Assembly (NCBI GenBank): GCA_963920705.1 | Contig: OY987238.1 | Coordinates: forward strand, 1,299,606-1,363,605 | DNA: 64,000 nt | Reading direction: 5' to 3' | DNA from: Odiellus spinosus | Lineage: Eukaryota; Arthropoda; Arachnida; Opiliones; Phalangiidae | Shown: one piece after another, positions 12,801 to 25,969 of the stretch | Layout: the number at the start of each line of letters is the position of its first letter | How positions within the stretch are numbered: the stretch's first letter is position 1 | Program-made: the position numbers and the translations under genes | Notes under the pieces: generated by a model | Databases searched by the model: none | What the model was told of the DNA's origin: nothing | What the model saw: only the letters and a program-made list of their open reading frames with translations

Positions 12801-14115
12801 GTGAATCTCTACTTGGGAAATTTGTGAATCTATACTTGGAAAATTTGTGAATCTATACTTCGGAAATTTGTGAATCTATACTTGGGAAATTTGTCAATCT
12901 ATACTTGGGAAATTTGTGGATCTATACTTGGGAAATTTGTGAATCTATACTTCGGAAATTTGTGAATCTATACTTGGGAAATTTGTTAATCTATACTAGG
13001 AAAATTTGTGAATCTATACTTGGAAAATTTGTGAATCTATACTTGGGAAATTTGTGGATCTATACTTGGGAAATTGGTGGATCTATACTTGAGAAATTTG
13101 TGAACCTATACTTGGGAAATTTGTGAATCTATACTTGGAAAATTTGTGAATCTATACTTCGGAAATTGGTGGATCTATACTTGGGAAATTGGTGGATCTA
13201 TACTTGGGAAATTTGTGAATCTATACTTGGGAAATTTGTGAATATATATTTGGGAAATTTGTGAATCTCTACTTGGGAAATTTGTGAATCTATACTTGGA
13301 AAATTTGTGAATCTATGCTTGGGAAATTTGTGAATCTATACTTGGAAAATTTGTGAATCTATACTTGGAAAATTTGTGAATCTATACTTCGGAAATTTGT
13401 GAATCTATACTTGGGAAATTTGTAAATCTATACTTGGGAAATATGTGAATCTATACTTGGGAAATTGGTGGATATACTTGGGAAATTGGTGGATCTATAC
13501 TTGGAAAATTTGTGAATCTATACTTCGGAAATTTGTCAATCTATACTTGGGAAATATGTGAATCTATACTTGGGAAATATGTGAATCTATACTTCGGAAA
13601 TTTGTGAATCTATACTTGGGAAATTTGTGAATCTATACTTGGGAAATTTGTGAATCTATATTTGGGAAATTTGTGAATCTATACTTGGAAAATTTGTGAA
13701 TCTATACTTGGAAAATTTCTGAATCTATACTTGGAAAATTTGTGAATCTCTACTTGGGAAATTTGTGAATCTATACTTGGGAAACTTGTGAATATATATT
13801 TGGGAAATTTGTGAATCTCTACTTGGGAAATTTGTGAATCTATACTTGGAAAATTTGTGAATCTATACTTGGAAAATTTGTGAATCTATACTTGGAAATT
13901 GGTGAATCTATACTTGGGAAATTGGTGGATCTATACTTGGGAAATTGGTGGATCTATACTTGGGAAATTTGTGAATCTCTACTTGGGAAATTTGTGAATA
14001 TATATTTGTGAAATTTGTGAATCTCTACTTGGGAAATTTGTGAATCTATACTTGGAAAATTTGTGAATCTATACTTCGGAAATTTGTGAATCTATACTTG
14101 GGAAATATGTGAATC
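12800..14115 (+). repeat. Distal copy of HOR-A order
   Basis: The series GTGGATC, CTTCGG, GTTAATC, ACTAGG, GAACCTA seen at 2331, 4418 and 6367 returns at 12905, followed by the same cassette order as copy 2 of HOR-A, including the CTATGC monomers missing from copy 3. HOR-A relatives therefore flank HOR-B on both sides. Confidence 0.82.
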
Positions 14116-14689
14116 TATACTTGGGAAATATGTGAATCTATACTTGGGAAATATGTGAATCTATACTTCGGAAATTTGTGAATCTATACTTGGGAAATTA
14201 GTGAATCTATACTTGGGAAATTTGTGAATCTATATTTGGGAAATTTGTGAATCTATACTTGGAAAATTTGTGAATCTATACTTGGAAAATTTCTGAATCT
14301 ATACTTGGAAAATTTGTGAATCTCTACTTGGGAAATTTGTGAATCTATACTTGGGAAACTTGTGAATATATATTTGGGAAATTTGTGAATCTCTACTTGG
14401 GAAATTTGTGAATCTATACTTGGAAAATTTGTGAATCTATACTTGGAAAATTTGTGAATCTATACTTGGAAATTGGTGAATCTATACTTGGGAAATTGGT
14501 GGATCTATACTTGGGAAATTGGTGGATCTATACTTGGGAAATTTGTGAATCTCTACTTGGGAAATTTGTGAATATATATTTGTGAAATTTGTGAATCTCT
14601 ACTTGGGAAATTTGTGAATCTATACTTGGAAAATTTGTGAATCTATACTTCGGAAATTTGTGAATCTATACTTGGGAAATTTGTGAATC
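13545..14689 (+). repeat. 574-bp tandem duplication
   Basis: The otherwise rare GAAACTTGTG monomer occurs at 13781 and again at 14355, 574 bp apart (25 monomers less 1 bp). The TTTCTGAATC monomer before it is duplicated as well. The copies diverge at about 14115 and 14689. One difference, AAATTAGTG, is seen near 14195 in the second copy. Confidence 0.88.
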
Positions 14690-15632
14690 TATACTTCGGA
14701 AATTTGTGAATCTATACTTGGGAAATTTGTCAATCTATACTTGGGAAATTTGTGGATCTATACTTGGGAAATTTGTGAATCTATACTTCGGAAATTTGTG
14801 AATCTATACTTGGGAAATTGGTGGATCTATACTTGGAAAATTTGTGAATCTATACTTCGGAAATTTGTCAATCTATACTTGGGAAATATGTGAATCTATA
14901 CTTGGGAAATATGTGAATCTATACTTCGGAAATTTGTGAATCTATACTTGGGAAATTTGTGAATCTATACTTCGGAAATTTGTGAATCTATACTTGGGAA
15001 ATTTGTGAATCTATATTTGGGAAATTTGTGAATCTATACTTGGAAAATTTGTGAATCTATACTTGGAAAATTTGTGAATCTATACTTGGAAAATTTGTGA
15101 ATCTATGCTTGGAAAATTTGTGAATCTATACTTCGGAAATTTGTGAATCTATACTTGGGAAATTTGTAAATCTATACTTGGGAAATATGTGAATCTATAC
15201 TTGGGAAATTGGTGGATATACTTGGGAAATTGGTGGATCTATACTTGGAAAATTTGTGAATCTATACTTCTGAAATTTGTCAATCTATACTTGGGAAATG
15301 TGTGAATCTATACTTGGGAAATATGTGAAACTATACTTCGGAAATTTGTGAATCTATACTTCGGAAATTTGTGAATCTATACTTGGGAAATTTGTGAATC
15401 TATATTTGGGAAATTTGTGAATCTATACTTGGAAAATTTGTGAATCTATACTTGGAAAATTTGTGAATCTATACTTGGAAAATTTGTAAATCTCTACTTG
15501 GGAAATTTGTGAATCTCTACTTGGGAAATTTGTGAATCTATACTTGGAAAATTTGTGAATCTATGCTTGGGAAATGTGTGAATCTATACTTGGAAATTTT
15601 GTGAATCTATACTTGGAAAATTTGTGAATCTA
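14690..15632 (+). repeat. Satellite without a resolved HOR
   Basis: Standard monomers rich in CTTCGG and GTCAAT variants. A CTTCTGAAATTTGTC monomer near 15268 and AAATGTGTGAATC near 15297 first appear here and become common to the right. No gene is present. Confidence 0.75.
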
Positions 15633-16860
15633 TACTTCGAAAATTTGTGAATCTATACTTGGGAAATTTGTAAATCTATACTTGGGAAATATGTGAATCT
15701 ATACTTGGGAAATTGGTGGATCTATACTTGGGAAATTTGTGAATCTATATTTGGAAAATTTGTGAATCTCTACTTGGGAAATTTGTGAATCTATACTTGG
15801 AAAATTTGTGAATCTATACTTGGAAAATTTGTGACTCTCTACTTGGGAAATTTTTGAATCTATACTTGGGAAATTTGTGAATCTATACTTGGAAATTGGT
15901 GAATCTATACTTGGGAAATTGGTGGATCTATACTTGGGAAATTGGTGGATCTATACTTGGGAAATTTGTGAATCTATACTTGGAAAATTTGTGAATCTAT
16001 ACTTCGAAAATTTGTGAATCTATACTTGGGAAATTTGTAAATCTATACTTGGGAAATATGTGAATCTATACTTGGGAAATTGGTGGATCTATACTTGGGA
16101 AATTTGTGAATCTATATTTGGAAAATTTGTGAATCTCTACTTGGGAAATTTGTGAATCTATACTTGGAAAATTTGTGAATCTATACTTGGAAAATTTGTG
16201 ACTCTCTACTTGGGAAATTTTTGAATCTATACTTGGGAAATTTGTGAATCTATACTTGGAAATTGGTGAATCTATACTTGGGAAATTGGTGGATCTATAC
16301 TTGGGAAATTGGTGGATCTATACTTGGGAAATTTGTGAATCTATACTTGGGAAATTTGTGAATATATATTTGTGAAATTTGTGAATCTCTACTTGGGAAA
16401 TTTGTGAATCTATACTTGAGAAATTTGTGAATCTATACTTCGAAAATTTGTGAATCTATACTTGGGAAATTTGTAAATCTATACTTGGGAAATATGTGAA
16501 TCTATACTTGGGAAATTGGTGGATCTATACTTGGGAAATTTGTGAATCTATATTTGGAAAATTTGTGAATCTCTACTTGGGAAATTTGTGAATCTATACT
16601 TGGAAAATTTGTGAATCTATACTTGGAAAATTTGTGACTCTCTACTTGGGAAATTTTTGAATCTATACTTGGGAAATTTGTGAATCTATACTTGGAAATT
16701 GGTGAATCTATACTTGGGAAATTGGTGGATCTATACTTGGGAAATTGGTGGATCTATACTTGGGAAATTTGTGAATCTATACTTGGGAAATTTGTGAATA
16801 TATATTTGTGAAATTTGTGAATCTCTACTTGGGAAATTTGTGAATCTATACTTGAGAAAT
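15633..16860 (+). repeat. Three-copy 367/436-bp block
   Basis: GACTCTCT occurs at 15833, 16200 and 16636. The first interval is 367 bp (16 monomers less 1) and the second 436 bp, where three extra monomers (69 bp) including the AATATATATTTGTG unit are present near 16345-16430. Each copy opens with TTCGAAAATT, GTAAAT and ATGTGAAT monomers. This is the first appearance of the GACTCTCT marker. Confidence 0.88.
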
Positions 16861-18639
16861 TTGTGAATATATATTTGGGAAATTTGTGAATCTCTACTTG
16901 GGAAATTTGTGAATCTATACTTGGAAAATTTGTGAATCTATACTTCGGAAATTTGTGAATCTATACTTGGGAAATTTGTAAATCTATACTTGGGAAATAT
17001 GTGAATCTATACTTGGGAAATTGGTGGATATACTTGGGAAATTGGTGGATCTATACTTGGAAAATTTGTGAATCTATACTTCATAAATTTGTCAATCTAT
17101 ACTTGGGAAATATGTGAATCTATACTTGGGAAATATGTGAATCTATACTTCGGAAATTTGTGAATCTATACTTGGGAAATTTGTGAATCTATACTTGGGA
17201 AATTTGTGAATCTATACTTGGGAAATTTGTGAATCTATATTTGGGAAATTTGTGAATCTATAATTGGAAAATTTGTGAATCTATACTTGGAAAATTTGTG
17301 AATCTATACTTGGAAAATTTGTGAATCTCTACTTGGGAAATTTGTGAATCTATACTTGGGAAATTTGTGAATATATATTTGGGAAATTTGTGAATCTCTA
17401 CTTGGGAAATTTGTGAATCTATACTTGGAAAATTTGTGAATCTATACTTGGAAAATTTGTGAATCTATACTTGGAAATTGGTGAATCTATACTTGGGAAA
17501 TTGGTGGATCTATACTTGGGAAATTTGTGAATCTATACTTCGGAAATTTGTGAATCTATACTTGGGAAATTTGTGAATCGATACTTCGGAAATTTGTGAA
17601 TCTATACTTGGGAAATTGGTGGATCTATACTTGGGAAATTGGTGGATCTATACTTGGGAAATTTGTGAACCTATACTTGGGAAATTTGTAAATCTATACT
17701 TGGAAAATTTGTGAATCTATACTTCGGAAATTGGTGGATCTATACTTGGGAAATTGGTGGATCTATACTTGGGAAATTTGTGAATCTATACTTGGGAAAT
17801 TTGTGAATATATATTTGGGAAATTTGTTAATCTATACTTGGGAAATTTGTGAACCTATACTTGGGAAATTTGCGAATCTATGCTTGGGAAATTTGTGAAT
17901 GTATACTTGGAAAATTTGTGTATCTATACTTGGGAAATTGGTGGATCTATACTTGGGAAATTTGTGAATCTATACTTGGGAAATTTGTGAATATATATTT
18001 GGGAAATTTGTGAATCTCTACTTGGAAAATTTGTGAATCTATACTTGGAAAATTTGTGAATCTATACTTCGGAAATTTGTGAATCTATACTTGGGAAATT
18101 TGTAAATCTATACTTGGGAAATATGTGAATCTATACTTGGGAAATTGGTGGATATACTTGGGAAATTGGTGGATCTATACTTGGAAAATTTGTGAATCTA
18201 TACTTCGGAAATTTGTCAATCTATACTTGGGAAATTTGTGAATCTATACTTGGAAAATTTGTGAATCTATGCTTGGGAAATTTGTCAATCTATACTTGGG
18301 AAATTTGTGGATCTATACTTGGGAAATTTGTGAATCTATACTTGGGAAATTTGTGAATCTATACTTGGGAAATATGTGAATCTATACTTGGAAATTGGTG
18401 AATCTATACTTGGGAAATTTGTGAATCTATACTTGGGAAATATGTGAATCTATACTTGGGAAATTGGTGGATATACTTGGGAAATTGGTGGATCTATACT
18501 TGGAAAATTTGTGAATCTATACTTGGAAAATTTGTGAATCTATACTTGGGAAATTTGTGAATCTATACTTGGAAAATTTGTGAATCTATGCTTGGGAAAT
18601 TTGTCAATCTATACTTGGGAAATTTGTGGATCTATACTT
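16861..18639 (+). repeat. Mosaic satellite between HOR blocks
   Basis: Monomers in an order that matches neighbours only in short runs. Private variants include CTTCATAAATT near 17089, ATAATTGG near 17260, a GAATCGATAC monomer giving an ATCGAT site at 17577-17582, TTTGCGAATC near 17870 and GAATGTATAC near 17898. The higher density of private changes fits a segment that escaped recent homogenisation. Confidence 0.7.
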
Positions 18640-20517
18640 GGGAAATTTGTGAATCTATACTTGGGAAATTTGTCAATCTATGCTTGGGAAATTTGTGAAT
18701 CTATACTTGGAAAATTTGTGAATCTATACTTGGGAAATTTGTGAATCTATACTTGGGAAATATGTGAATCTATACTTGGAAATTGGTGAATCTATACTTG
18801 GGAAATTGGTGGATCTATACTTGGGAAATTTGTGAATCTATACTTGGAAAATTTGTGAATCTATATTTGGGAAATTTGTGAATCTATACTTGGAAAATTT
18901 GTGAATCTATACTTGGGAAATTTGTGAATCTATATTTGGAAAATTTGTGAATCTCTACTTGGGAAATTTGTGAATCTATACTTGGAAAATTTGTGAATCT
19001 ATACTTGGAAAATTTGTGACTCTCTACTTGGGAAATTTTTGAATCTATACTTGGGAAATTTGTGAATCTATACTTGGAAATTGGTGAATCTATACTTGGG
19101 AAATTGGTGGATCTATACTTGGGAAATTGGTGGATCTATACTTGGGAAATTTGTGAATCTATACTTGGTAAATTTGTGAATATATATTTGTGAAATTTGT
19201 GAATCTCTACTTGGGAAATTTGTGAATCTATACTTGGGAAATTTGTGAATATATATTTGGGAAATTTGTGAATCTCTACTTGGGAAATTTGTGAATCTAT
19301 ACTTGGAAAATTTGTGAATCTATACTTCGGAAATTTGTGAATCTATACTTGGGAAATTTGTAAATCTATACTTGGGAAATATGTGAATCTATACTTGGGA
19401 AATTGGTGGATATACTTGGGAAATTGGTTTATCTATACTTGGAAAATTTGTGAATCTATACTTCGGAAATTTGTCAATCTATACTTGGGAAATGTGTGAA
19501 TCTATACTTGGGAAATATGTGAAACTATACTTGGAAATTGGTGAATCTATACTTGGGAAATTGGTGGATCTATACTTGGGAAATTTGTGAATCTATACTT
19601 GGAAAATTTGTGAATCTATATTTGGGAAATTTGTGAATCTATACTTGGAAAATTTGTGAATCTATACTTGGGAAATTTGTGAATCTATATTTGGAAAATT
19701 TGTGAATCTCTACTTGGGAAATTTGTGAATCTATACTTGGAAAATTTGTGAATCTATACTTGGAAAATTTGTGACTCTCTACTTGGGAAATTTTTGAATC
19801 TATACTTGGGAAATTTGTGAATCTATACTTGGAAATTGGTTAATCTATACTTGGGAAATTGGTGGATCTATACTTGGGAAATTGGTGGATCTATACTTGG
19901 GAAATTTGTGAATCTATACTTGGTAAATTTGTGAATATATATTTGTGAAATTTGTGAATCTCTACTTGGGAAATTTGTGAATCTATACTTGGGAAATTTG
20001 TGAATATATATTTGGGAAATTTGTGAATCTCTACTTGGGAAATTTGTGAATCTATACTTGGAAAATTTGTGAATCTATACTTCGGAAATTTGTGAATCTA
20101 TACTTGGGAAATTTGTAAATCTATACTTGGGAAATATGTGAATCTATACTTGGAAAATTGGTGGATATACTTGGGAAATTGGTGGATCTATACTTGGAAA
20201 ATTTGTGAATCTATACTTCGGAAATTTGTCAATCTATACTTGGGAAATGTGTGAATCTATACTTGGGAAATATGTGAAACTATACTTCGGAAATTTGTGA
20301 ATCTATACTTCGGAAATTTGTGAATCTATACTTGGGAAATTTGTGAATCTATATTTGGGAAATTTGTGAATCTATACTTGGAAAATTTGTGAATCTATAC
20401 TTGGAAAATTTGTGAATCTATACTTGGAAAATTTGTAAATCTCTACTTGGGAAATTTGTGAATCTCTACTTGGGAAATTTGTGAATCTATACTTGGGAAA
20501 TTTGTGGATCTATACTT
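18640..20517 (+). repeat. HOR-C copy 1, about 1,878 bp
   Basis: GACTCTCT markers at 19018 and 19773 are 755 bp apart. The same 755-bp pair recurs at 20850/21605 and 23188/23943. Shared private variants are GGTTTATC near 19430 and ATGTGAAAC near 19517. Confidence 0.88.
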
Positions 20518-22800
20518 GGGAAATTTGTGAATCTATACTTGGGAAATTTGTCAATCTATGCTTGGGAAATTTGTGAATCTATACTTGGAAAATTTGTGAA
20601 TCTATACTTGGGAAATTTGTGAATCTATACTTGGGAAATATGTGAATCTATACTTGGAAATTGGTGAATCTATACTTGGGAAATTGGTGAATCTATATTT
20701 GGGAAATTTGTGAATCTATACTTGGAAAATTTGTGAATCTATACTTGGGAAATTTGTGAATCTATATTTGGAAAATTTGTGAATCTCTACTTGGGAAATT
20801 TGTGAATCTATACTTGGAAAATTTGTGAATCTATACTTGGAAAATTTGTGACTCTCTACTTGGGAAATTTTTGAATCTATACTTGGGAAATTTGTGAATC
20901 TATACTTGGAAATTGGTGAATCTATACTTGGGAAATTGGTGGATCTATACTTGGGAAATTGGTGGATCTATACTTGGGAAATTTGTGAATCTATACTTGG
21001 TAAATTTGTGAATAAATATTTGTGAAATTTGTGAATCTCTACTTGGGAAATTTGTGAATCTATACTTGGGAAATTTGTGAATATATATTTGGGAAATTTG
21101 TGAATCTCTACTTGGGAAATTTGTGAATCTATACTTGGAAAATTTGTGAATCTATACTTCGGAAATTTGTGAATCTATACTTGGGAAATTTGTAAATCTA
21201 TACTTGGGAAATATGTGAATCTATACTTGGGAAATTGGTGGATATACTTGGGAAATTGGTTTATCTATACTTGGAAAATTTGTGAATCTATACTTCGGAA
21301 ATTTGTCAATCTATACTTGGGAAATGTGTGAATCTATACTTGGGAAATATGTGAAACTATACTTGGAAATTGGTGAATCTATACTTGGGAAATTGGTGGA
21401 TCTATACTTGGGAAATTTGTGAATCTATACTTGGAAAATTTGTGAATCTATATTTGGGAAATTTGTGAATCTATACTTGGAAAATTTGTGAATCTATACT
21501 TGGGAAATTTGTGAATCTATATTTGGAAAATTTGTGAATCTCTACTTGGGAAATTTGTGAATCTATACTTGGAAAATTTGTGAATCTATACTTGGAAAAT
21601 TTGTGACTCTCTACTTGGGAAATTTTTGAATCTATACTTGGGAAATTTGTGAATCTATACTTGGAAATTGGTGAATCTATACTTGGGAAATTGGTGGATC
21701 TATACTTGGGAAATTGGTGGATCTATACTTGGGAAATTTGTGAATCTATACTTGGTAAATTTGTGAATATATATTTGTGAAATTTGTGAATCTCTACTTG
21801 GGAAATTTGTGAATCTATACTTGGGAAATTTGTGAATATATATTTGGGAAATTTGTGAATCTCTACTTGGGAAATTTGTGAATCTATACTTGGAAAATTT
21901 GTGAATCTATACTTCGGAAATTTGTGAATCTATACTTGGGAAATTTGTAAATCTATACTTGGGAAATATGTGAATCTATACTTGGAAAATTGGTGGATAT
22001 ACTTGGGAAATTGGTGGATCTATACTTGGAAAATTTGTGAATCTATGCTTCGGAAATTTGTCAATCTATACTTGGGAAATGTGTGAATCTATACTTGGGA
22101 AATATGTGAAACTATACTTCGGAAATTTGTGAATCTATACTTCGGAAATTTGTGAATCTATACTTGGGAAATTTGTGAATCTATATTTGGGAAATTTGTG
22201 AATCTATACTTGGAAAATTTGTGAATCTATACTTGGAAAATTTGTGAATCTATACTTGGAAAATTTGTAAATCTCTACTTGGGAAATTTGTGAATCTATA
22301 CTTGGAAAATTTGTGAATCTATGCTTGGGAAATTTGTGAATCTATACTTGGAAAATTTGTGAATCTATACTTGGAAAATTTGTGAATCTATACTTCGAAA
22401 ATTTGTGAATCTATACTTGGGAAATTTGTAAATCTATACTTGGGAAATATGTGAATCTATATTTGGGAAATTTGTGAATCTATACTTGGAAAATTTGTGA
22501 ATCTATACTTGGAAAATTTGTGAATCTATACTTGGAAAATTTGTAAATCTCTACTTGGGAAATTTGTGAATCTATACTTCGAAAATTTGTGAATCTATAC
22601 TTGGGAAATTTGTAAATCTATACTTGGGAAATTTGTGAATCTATATTTGGGAAATTTGTGAATCTATACTTGGAAAATTTGTGAATCTATACTTGGAAAA
22701 TTTGTGAATCTATACTTGGAAAATTTGTAAATCTCTACTTGGGAAATTTGTGAATCTCTACTTGGGAAATTTGTGAATCTATACTTGGGAAATTTGTGGA
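20518..22800 (+). repeat. HOR-C copy 2, expanded
   Basis: Offset of 1,832 bp from copy 1 at both GACTCTCT markers. It lacks two monomers (46 bp) near 20690 that copies 1 and 3 keep. It carries about 506 bp (22 monomers) of additional sequence near 22280-22785, itself a local repeat of TTCGAAAATT/GTAAAT and GTAAATCTCTAC runs. One monomer near 21010 has AATAAATATT in place of AATATATATT. Confidence 0.85.
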
Positions 22801-24610
22801 TCTATACTTGGGAAATTTGTGAATCTATACTTGGGAAATTTGTCAATCTATGCTTGGGAAATTTGTGAATCTATACTTGGAAAATTTGTGAATCTATACT
22901 TGGGAAATTTGTGAATCTATACTTGGGAAATATGTGAATCTATACTTGGAAATTGGTGAATCTATACTTGGGAAATTGGTGGATCTATACTTGGGAAATT
23001 TGTGAATCTATACTTGGAAAATTTGTGAATCTATATTTGGGAAATTTGTGAATCTATACTTGGAAAATTTGTGAATCTATACTTGGGAAATTTGTGAATC
23101 TATATTTGGAAAATTTGTGAATCTCTACTTGGGAAATTTGTGAATCTATACTTGGAAAATTTGTGAATCTATACTTGGAAAATTTGTGACTCTCTACTTG
23201 GGAAATTTTTGAATCTATACTTGGGAAATTTGTGAATCTATACTTGGAAATTGGTGAATCTATACTTGGGAAATTGGTGGATCTATACTTGGGAAATTGG
23301 TGGATCTATACTTGGGAAATTTGTGAATCTATACTTGGTAAATTTGTGAATATATATTTGTGAAATTTGTGAATCTCTACTTGGGAAATTTGTGAATCTA
23401 TACTTGGGAAATTTGTGAATATATATTTGGGAAATTTGTGAATCTCTACTTGGGAAATTTGTGAATCTATACTTGGAAAATTTGTGAATCTATACTTCGG
23501 AAATTTGTGAATCTATACTTGGGAAATTTGTAAATCTATACTTGGGAAATATGTGAATCTATACTTGGGAAATTGGTGGATATACTTGGGAAATTGGTTT
23601 ATCTATACTTGGAAAATTTGTGAATCTATACTTCGGAAATTTGTCAATCTATACTTGGGAAATGTGTGAATCTATACTTGGGAAATATGTGAAACTATAC
23701 TTGGAAATTGGTGAATCTATACTTGGGAAATTGGTGGATCTATACTTGGGAAATTTGTGAATCTATACTTGGAAAATTTGTGAATCTATATTTGGGAAAT
23801 TTGTGAATCTATACTTGGAAAATTTGTGAATCTATACTTGGGAAATTTGTGAATCTATATTTGGAAAATTTGTGAATCTCTACTTGGGAAATTTGTGAAT
23901 CTATACTTGGAAAATTTGTGAATCTATACTTGGAAAATTTGTGACTCTCTACTTGGGAAATTTTTGAATCTATACTTGGGAAATTTGTGAATCTATACTT
24001 GGAAATTGGTGAATCTATACTTGGGAAATTGGTGGATCTATACTTGGGAAATTGGTGGATCTATACTTGGGAAATTTGTGAATCTATACTTGGTAAATTT
24101 GTGAATATATATTTGTGAAATTTGTGAATCTCTACTTGGGAAATTTGTGAATCTATACTTGGGAAATTTGTGAATATATATTTGGGAAATTTGTGAATCT
24201 CTACTTGGGAAATTTGTGAATCTATACTTGGAAAATTTGTGAATCTATACTTCGGAAATTTGTGAATCTATACTTGGGAAATTTGTAAATCTATACTTGG
24301 GAAATATGTGAATCTATACTTGGAAAATTGGTGGATATACTTGGGAAATTGGTGGATCTATACTTGGAAAATTTGTGAATCTATACTTCGGAAATTTGTC
24401 AATCTATACTTGGGAAATGTGTGAATCTATACTTGGGAAATATGTGAAACTATACTTCGGAAATTTGTGAATCTATACTTCGGAAATTTGTGAATCTATA
24501 CTTGGGAAATTTGTGAATCTATATTTGGGAAATTTGTGAATCTATACTTGGAAAATTTGTGAATCTATACTTGGAAAATTTGTGAATCTATACTTGGAAA
24601 ATTTGTGAAT
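22801..24610 (+). repeat. HOR-C copy 3
   Basis: Third copy, +2,338 bp from copy 2 at the GACTCTCT markers, the increase equalling the 506-bp expansion in copy 2. The order ends at about 24600, where GTAAATCTCTAC is expected but a GTGAATCTATAC monomer follows instead. Confidence 0.86.
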
Positions 24611-25969
24611 CTATACTTGGAAAATTTGTGAATCTCTACTTGGGAAATTTGTGAATCTATACTTGGGAAATTTGTGAATATATATTTGGGAAATTTGTGA
24701 ATCTCTACTTGGGAAATTTGTGAATCTATACTTGGAAAATTTGTGAATCTATACTTGGAAAATTTGTGAATCTATACTTGGAAATTGGTGAATCTATACT
24801 TGGGAAATTGGTGGATCTATACTTGGGAAATTGGTGGATCTATACTTGGGAAATTTGTGAATCTCTACTTGGGAAATTTGTGAATATATATTTGTGAAAT
24901 TTGTGAATCTCTACTTGGGAAATTTGTGATTCTATACTTGGAAAATTTGTGAATCTATACTTCGGAAATTTGTGAATCTATACTTGGGAAATTTGTGAAT
25001 CTATACTTCGGAAATTTGTGAATCTATACTTGGGAAATTTGTCAATCTATACTTGGGAAATTTGTGGATCTATACTTGGGAAATTTGTGAATCTATACTT
25101 CGGAAATTTGTGAATCTATACTAGGGAAATTTGTTAATCTATACTTGGAAAATATGTGAATCTATACTTGGAAAATTTGTGAATCTATACTTGGGAAATT
25201 GGTGGATCTATACTTGGGAAATTGGTGGATCTATACTTGGGAAATTTGTGAACCTATACTTGGGAAATTTGTGAATCTATACTTGGAAAATTTGTGAATC
25301 TATACTTCGGAAATTGGTGGATCTATACTTGGGAAATTGGTGGATCTATACTTGGGAAATTTGTGAATCTATACTTGGGAAATTTGTGAATATATATTTG
25401 GGAAATTTGTGAATCTCTACTTGGAAAATTTGTGAATCTATACTTGGAAAATTTGTGAATCTATGCTTGGGAAATTTGTGAATGTATACTTGGAAAATAT
25501 GTGAATCTATACTTGGGAAATTGGTGGATATACTTGGGAAATTGGTGGATCTATACTTGGAAAATTTGTGAATCTATACTTCGGAAATTTGTCAATCTAT
25601 ACTTGGGAAATATGTGAATCTATACTTGGGAAATATGTGAATCTATACTTCGGAAATTTGTGAATCTATACTTGGGAAATTTGTGAATCTATACTTCGGA
25701 AATTTGTGAATCTATACTTGGGAAATTTGTGAATCTATACTTGGAAAATTTGTCAATCTATACTTGGAAAATTTGTGAATCTATACTTGGAAAATTTGTG
25801 AATCTCTACTTGGGAAATTTGTGAATCTATACTTGGGAAATTTGTGAATATATATTTGGGAAATTTGTGAATGTCTACTTGGGAAATTTGTGAATCTATA
25901 CTTGGAAAATTTGTGAATCTATGCTTGGGAAATTTGTGAATCTATACTTGGAAAATTTGTGAATCTATA
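24611..25969 (+). repeat. Mosaic satellite resembling HOR-A
   Basis: Monomers include GTGATTCTATAC near 24927, GTTAATC near 25133 and GAACCTA near 25253, an order recalling HOR-A at 2.2-3.0 kb with several monomers missing. GAATGTCTAC near 25869 and GAATGTATAC near 25482 are rare. No gene is present. Confidence 0.7.

Noticed and set aside
2331-13126. Family of 73-92 codon forward open frames (2331, 4418, 6367, 9624, 10255, 11092, 11964, 12905) that look like conserved small proteins
   Set aside because: Each starts at a non-ATG codon (mostly TTG of CTTGGG) and merely translates the satellite in three successive phases, giving a 23-residue periodic peptide. They stay open only because every third monomer happens to lack TGA (GTGGAT, GTCAAT or GTTAAT). 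Their conservation reflects HOR copying, not selection on protein.
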